From contig JAESSV010000087.1 in NCBI GenBank assembly GCA_016763895.1, positions 1-6,971 on the forward strand: a DNA stretch of 6,971 nt. Direction: 5' to 3'. A program made the translations under genes and the position numbers. Position 1 is the stretch's first letter. Every line of letters starts with the position of its first letter. This document shows, piece after piece, positions 6,328-6,971 of this stretch. The notes under the pieces were generated by a model, which made no database searches, was not told the origin of the DNA, and saw nothing but the letters and a program-made list of their open reading frames with translations. Origin of the DNA: Magnetovibrio sp. GTDB taxonomy: Bacteria > Pseudomonadota > Alphaproteobacteria > Rhodospirillales > Magnetovibrionaceae.

Positions 6328-6424
6328 CTGGGCATTTAGCTGGGCATTTAGCTGGGCATTTAGCTGGGCATTTAGCTGGGCATTTAACAGAGCCTTTAAC
6401 AGAGCATTTAACAGGACATCCAAT
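6317..6424 (+). CDS. Possible repetitive N-terminal extension of UmuC
   Basis: An ATG at 6317-6319, inside the end of umuD (overlap 6317-6327, ATGGCATTTAG), opens a frame that runs without a stop through all repeat units into umuC. It would add 36 residues: Met, then AFSW five times, AFNR three times, then TSN before the MGFKK start at 6425. A four-base to eleven-base gene overlap is a common form of translational coupling, which supports this start. Against it, the ribosome binding site is weak (GGA only 2 bases upstream), while the inner ATG at 6425 has AGGA at a spacing of 8. Typical UmuC proteins begin only a few residues before the polymerase core and carry no such repeat. Either start is possible from sequence alone. 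Confidence 0.4.
6319..6414 (+). repeat. Eight tandem copies of a 12-bp unit at the umuD-umuC junction
   Basis: Five identical units GGCATTTAGCTG (6319-6378) are followed by GGCATTTAACAG (6379-6390), AGCCTTTAACAG (6391-6402) and AGCATTTAACAG (6403-6414), with a decayed partial unit from 6415 (GACATCCA). The identical copies lie next to umuD and the diverged ones next to umuC, as expected if expansion is ongoing at the umuD side. The period is a multiple of three, so copy-number changes keep the umuC frame. The first unit carries the umuD stop codon. The direct, gapless, 12-bp arrangement without spacers rules out CRISPR. Confidence 0.95.
6413..6416 (+). promoter_or_regulatory. Ribosome binding site for the inner umuC start
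   Basis: AGGA, 8 bases before the ATG at 6425-6427. It straddles the end of the last tandem unit, where AACAG is followed by GA. Its presence makes 6425 the conservative umuC start. Confidence 0.5.
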
Positions 6425-6971
6425 ATGGGATTTAAAAAGACTCAAACACAATCTTCACATCTGTATGCTTTGGTGGATTGCAATAATTTCTTTGCTTCGT
6501 GCGAACGGGTTTTTCGCCCGGATTTAGAAGGTCAGCCGATTGTCGTGCTATCCAACAATGATGGCTGTATCGTGGCACGTTCAAATGAAGTCAAGGCTTT
6601 GGATGTGCCCATGGCGGGGCCGTATTTTAAATCGCGCGATGTGTTGCGCCGCCACGGGGTTCATGTGTTTTCTTCAAATTATGAACTGTACGCCGATTTG
6701 TCGGCGCGGGTGATGTCGGTCTTGGCCGATTTTAGCCCGGATTTAGAAGTGTATTCCATTGACGAGGCTTTTTTGAACCTGGATGGATTTGACGCCTTTG
6801 ACCTTGACGTTTTAATGCAAGACTTGCGCGCGCAAGTGAAACAATGGACCGGGCTTCCGGTGTCCATCGGTGTTGGTCCAACCAAGACCTTGGCAAAGCT
6901 TGCGGCGGGACGGGCGAAAAAAGAACCCCGACGCAATGGCGTGTTTATCCTCACCGATAACGATGTCATCA
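6425..6971 (+). CDS. umuC: UmuC, catalytic subunit of DNA polymerase V (Y family), N-terminal part
   Basis: Y-family translesion DNA polymerase that copies damaged templates with UmuD' and RecA. Numbered from the ATG at 6425, the core begins at LYALVDCNNFFASCERVF with metal ligand Asp18, and the second acidic pair is Asp113-Glu114 (VYSIDEAFLNL). Both are exactly 12 residues beyond E. coli Asp6 and Asp101-Glu102. The UmuC signatures VVLSNNDGCIVARSNE (41-55), FSSNYELYADLS (82-93) and GVGPTKTLAKLA (149-160) are intact. The visible 182 residues are the palm, fingers and start of the thumb; the rest lies beyond the window. The frame extends upstream to an ATG at 6317 through the tandem repeat, so the true N-terminus is uncertain. 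It is co-directional with umuD and without a promoter of its own, and therefore should be under the same LexA box. Confidence 0.95.
   Translation, partial: MGFKKTQTQSSHLYALVDCNNFFASCERVFRPDLEGQPIVVLSNNDGCIVARSNEVKALDVPMAGPYFKSRDVLRRHGVHVFSSNYELYADLSARVMSVLADFSPDLEVYSIDEAFLNLDGFDAFDLDVLMQDLRAQVKQWTGLPVSIGVGPTKTLAKLAAGRAKKEPRRNGVFILTDNDVI

Noticed and set aside
6319..6414. CRISPR array
   Set aside because: Units are 12 bp and directly adjacent, with no spacers and no cas genes nearby.
6187..6423. Minus-strand frame encoding NAQL repeats and plus-strand frame 6207-6527 encoding HLAG repeats
   Set aside because: Any 12-bp repeat without stops gives repetitive peptides in several frames. These two run antisense or out of frame through umuD and umuC and have no ribosome binding site; only the umuC frame joins a real protein.

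Overview
The window looks like chromosomal DNA of an alphaproteobacterium with moderate GC content, possibly a Rhodospirillales-like lineage. The best evidence is a perfect GTTC-N7-GTTC box just upstream of a umuD homologue. That direct repeat is the classical alphaproteobacterial LexA (SOS) operator, and it differs from the CTGT-N8-ACAG box of gammaproteobacteria. The genus cannot be read from the sequence.

Layout. (1) 1-4224, minus strand: a two-component pair. A large hybrid-sensing membrane histidine kinase (periplasmic CHASE domain, periplasmic Cache-type domain, two PAS domains, HisKA and HATPase_c) is followed 47 bp downstream by a response regulator that leaves the window at base 1. 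The kinase has no receiver or HPt domain of its own, so the adjacent regulator is its obvious partner. (2) 4240-4623: about 380 bp without a convincing gene. It holds an 8-bp tandem repeat next to the kinase start, several short perfect palindromes and a strong hairpin that fits a minus-strand terminator. (3) 4624-5735, minus strand: alanine dehydrogenase (ald) with every catalytic and cofactor residue recognisable, but broken by one missing base near 4910. (4) 5736-5877: divergent regulatory region with a good sigma70-like promoter for ald and the LexA box for umuDC. (5) 5878-6971, plus strand: umuD and umuC (truncated by the window end), the error-prone DNA polymerase V operon.

How the parts work together. 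umuD and umuC should be co-transcribed from a LexA-repressed promoter. After DNA damage UmuD would cleave itself at Ala29-Gly30 and form the UmuD'2C polymerase. ald is transcribed away from umuDC and interconverts alanine with pyruvate and ammonia. The kinase and regulator form an independent signalling unit whose ligand and output cannot be deduced here.

The most unusual features are the umuD-umuC junction and two gene-integrity puzzles. At the junction, eight tandem copies of a 12-bp unit are all in frame with umuC and would give it a repetitive (AFSW)5(AFNR)3 N-terminal extension starting inside the end of umuD. The puzzles are the kinase start, where the first membrane helix lies upstream of the first usable TTG codon but downstream of an in-frame amber codon, and the ald frameshift.
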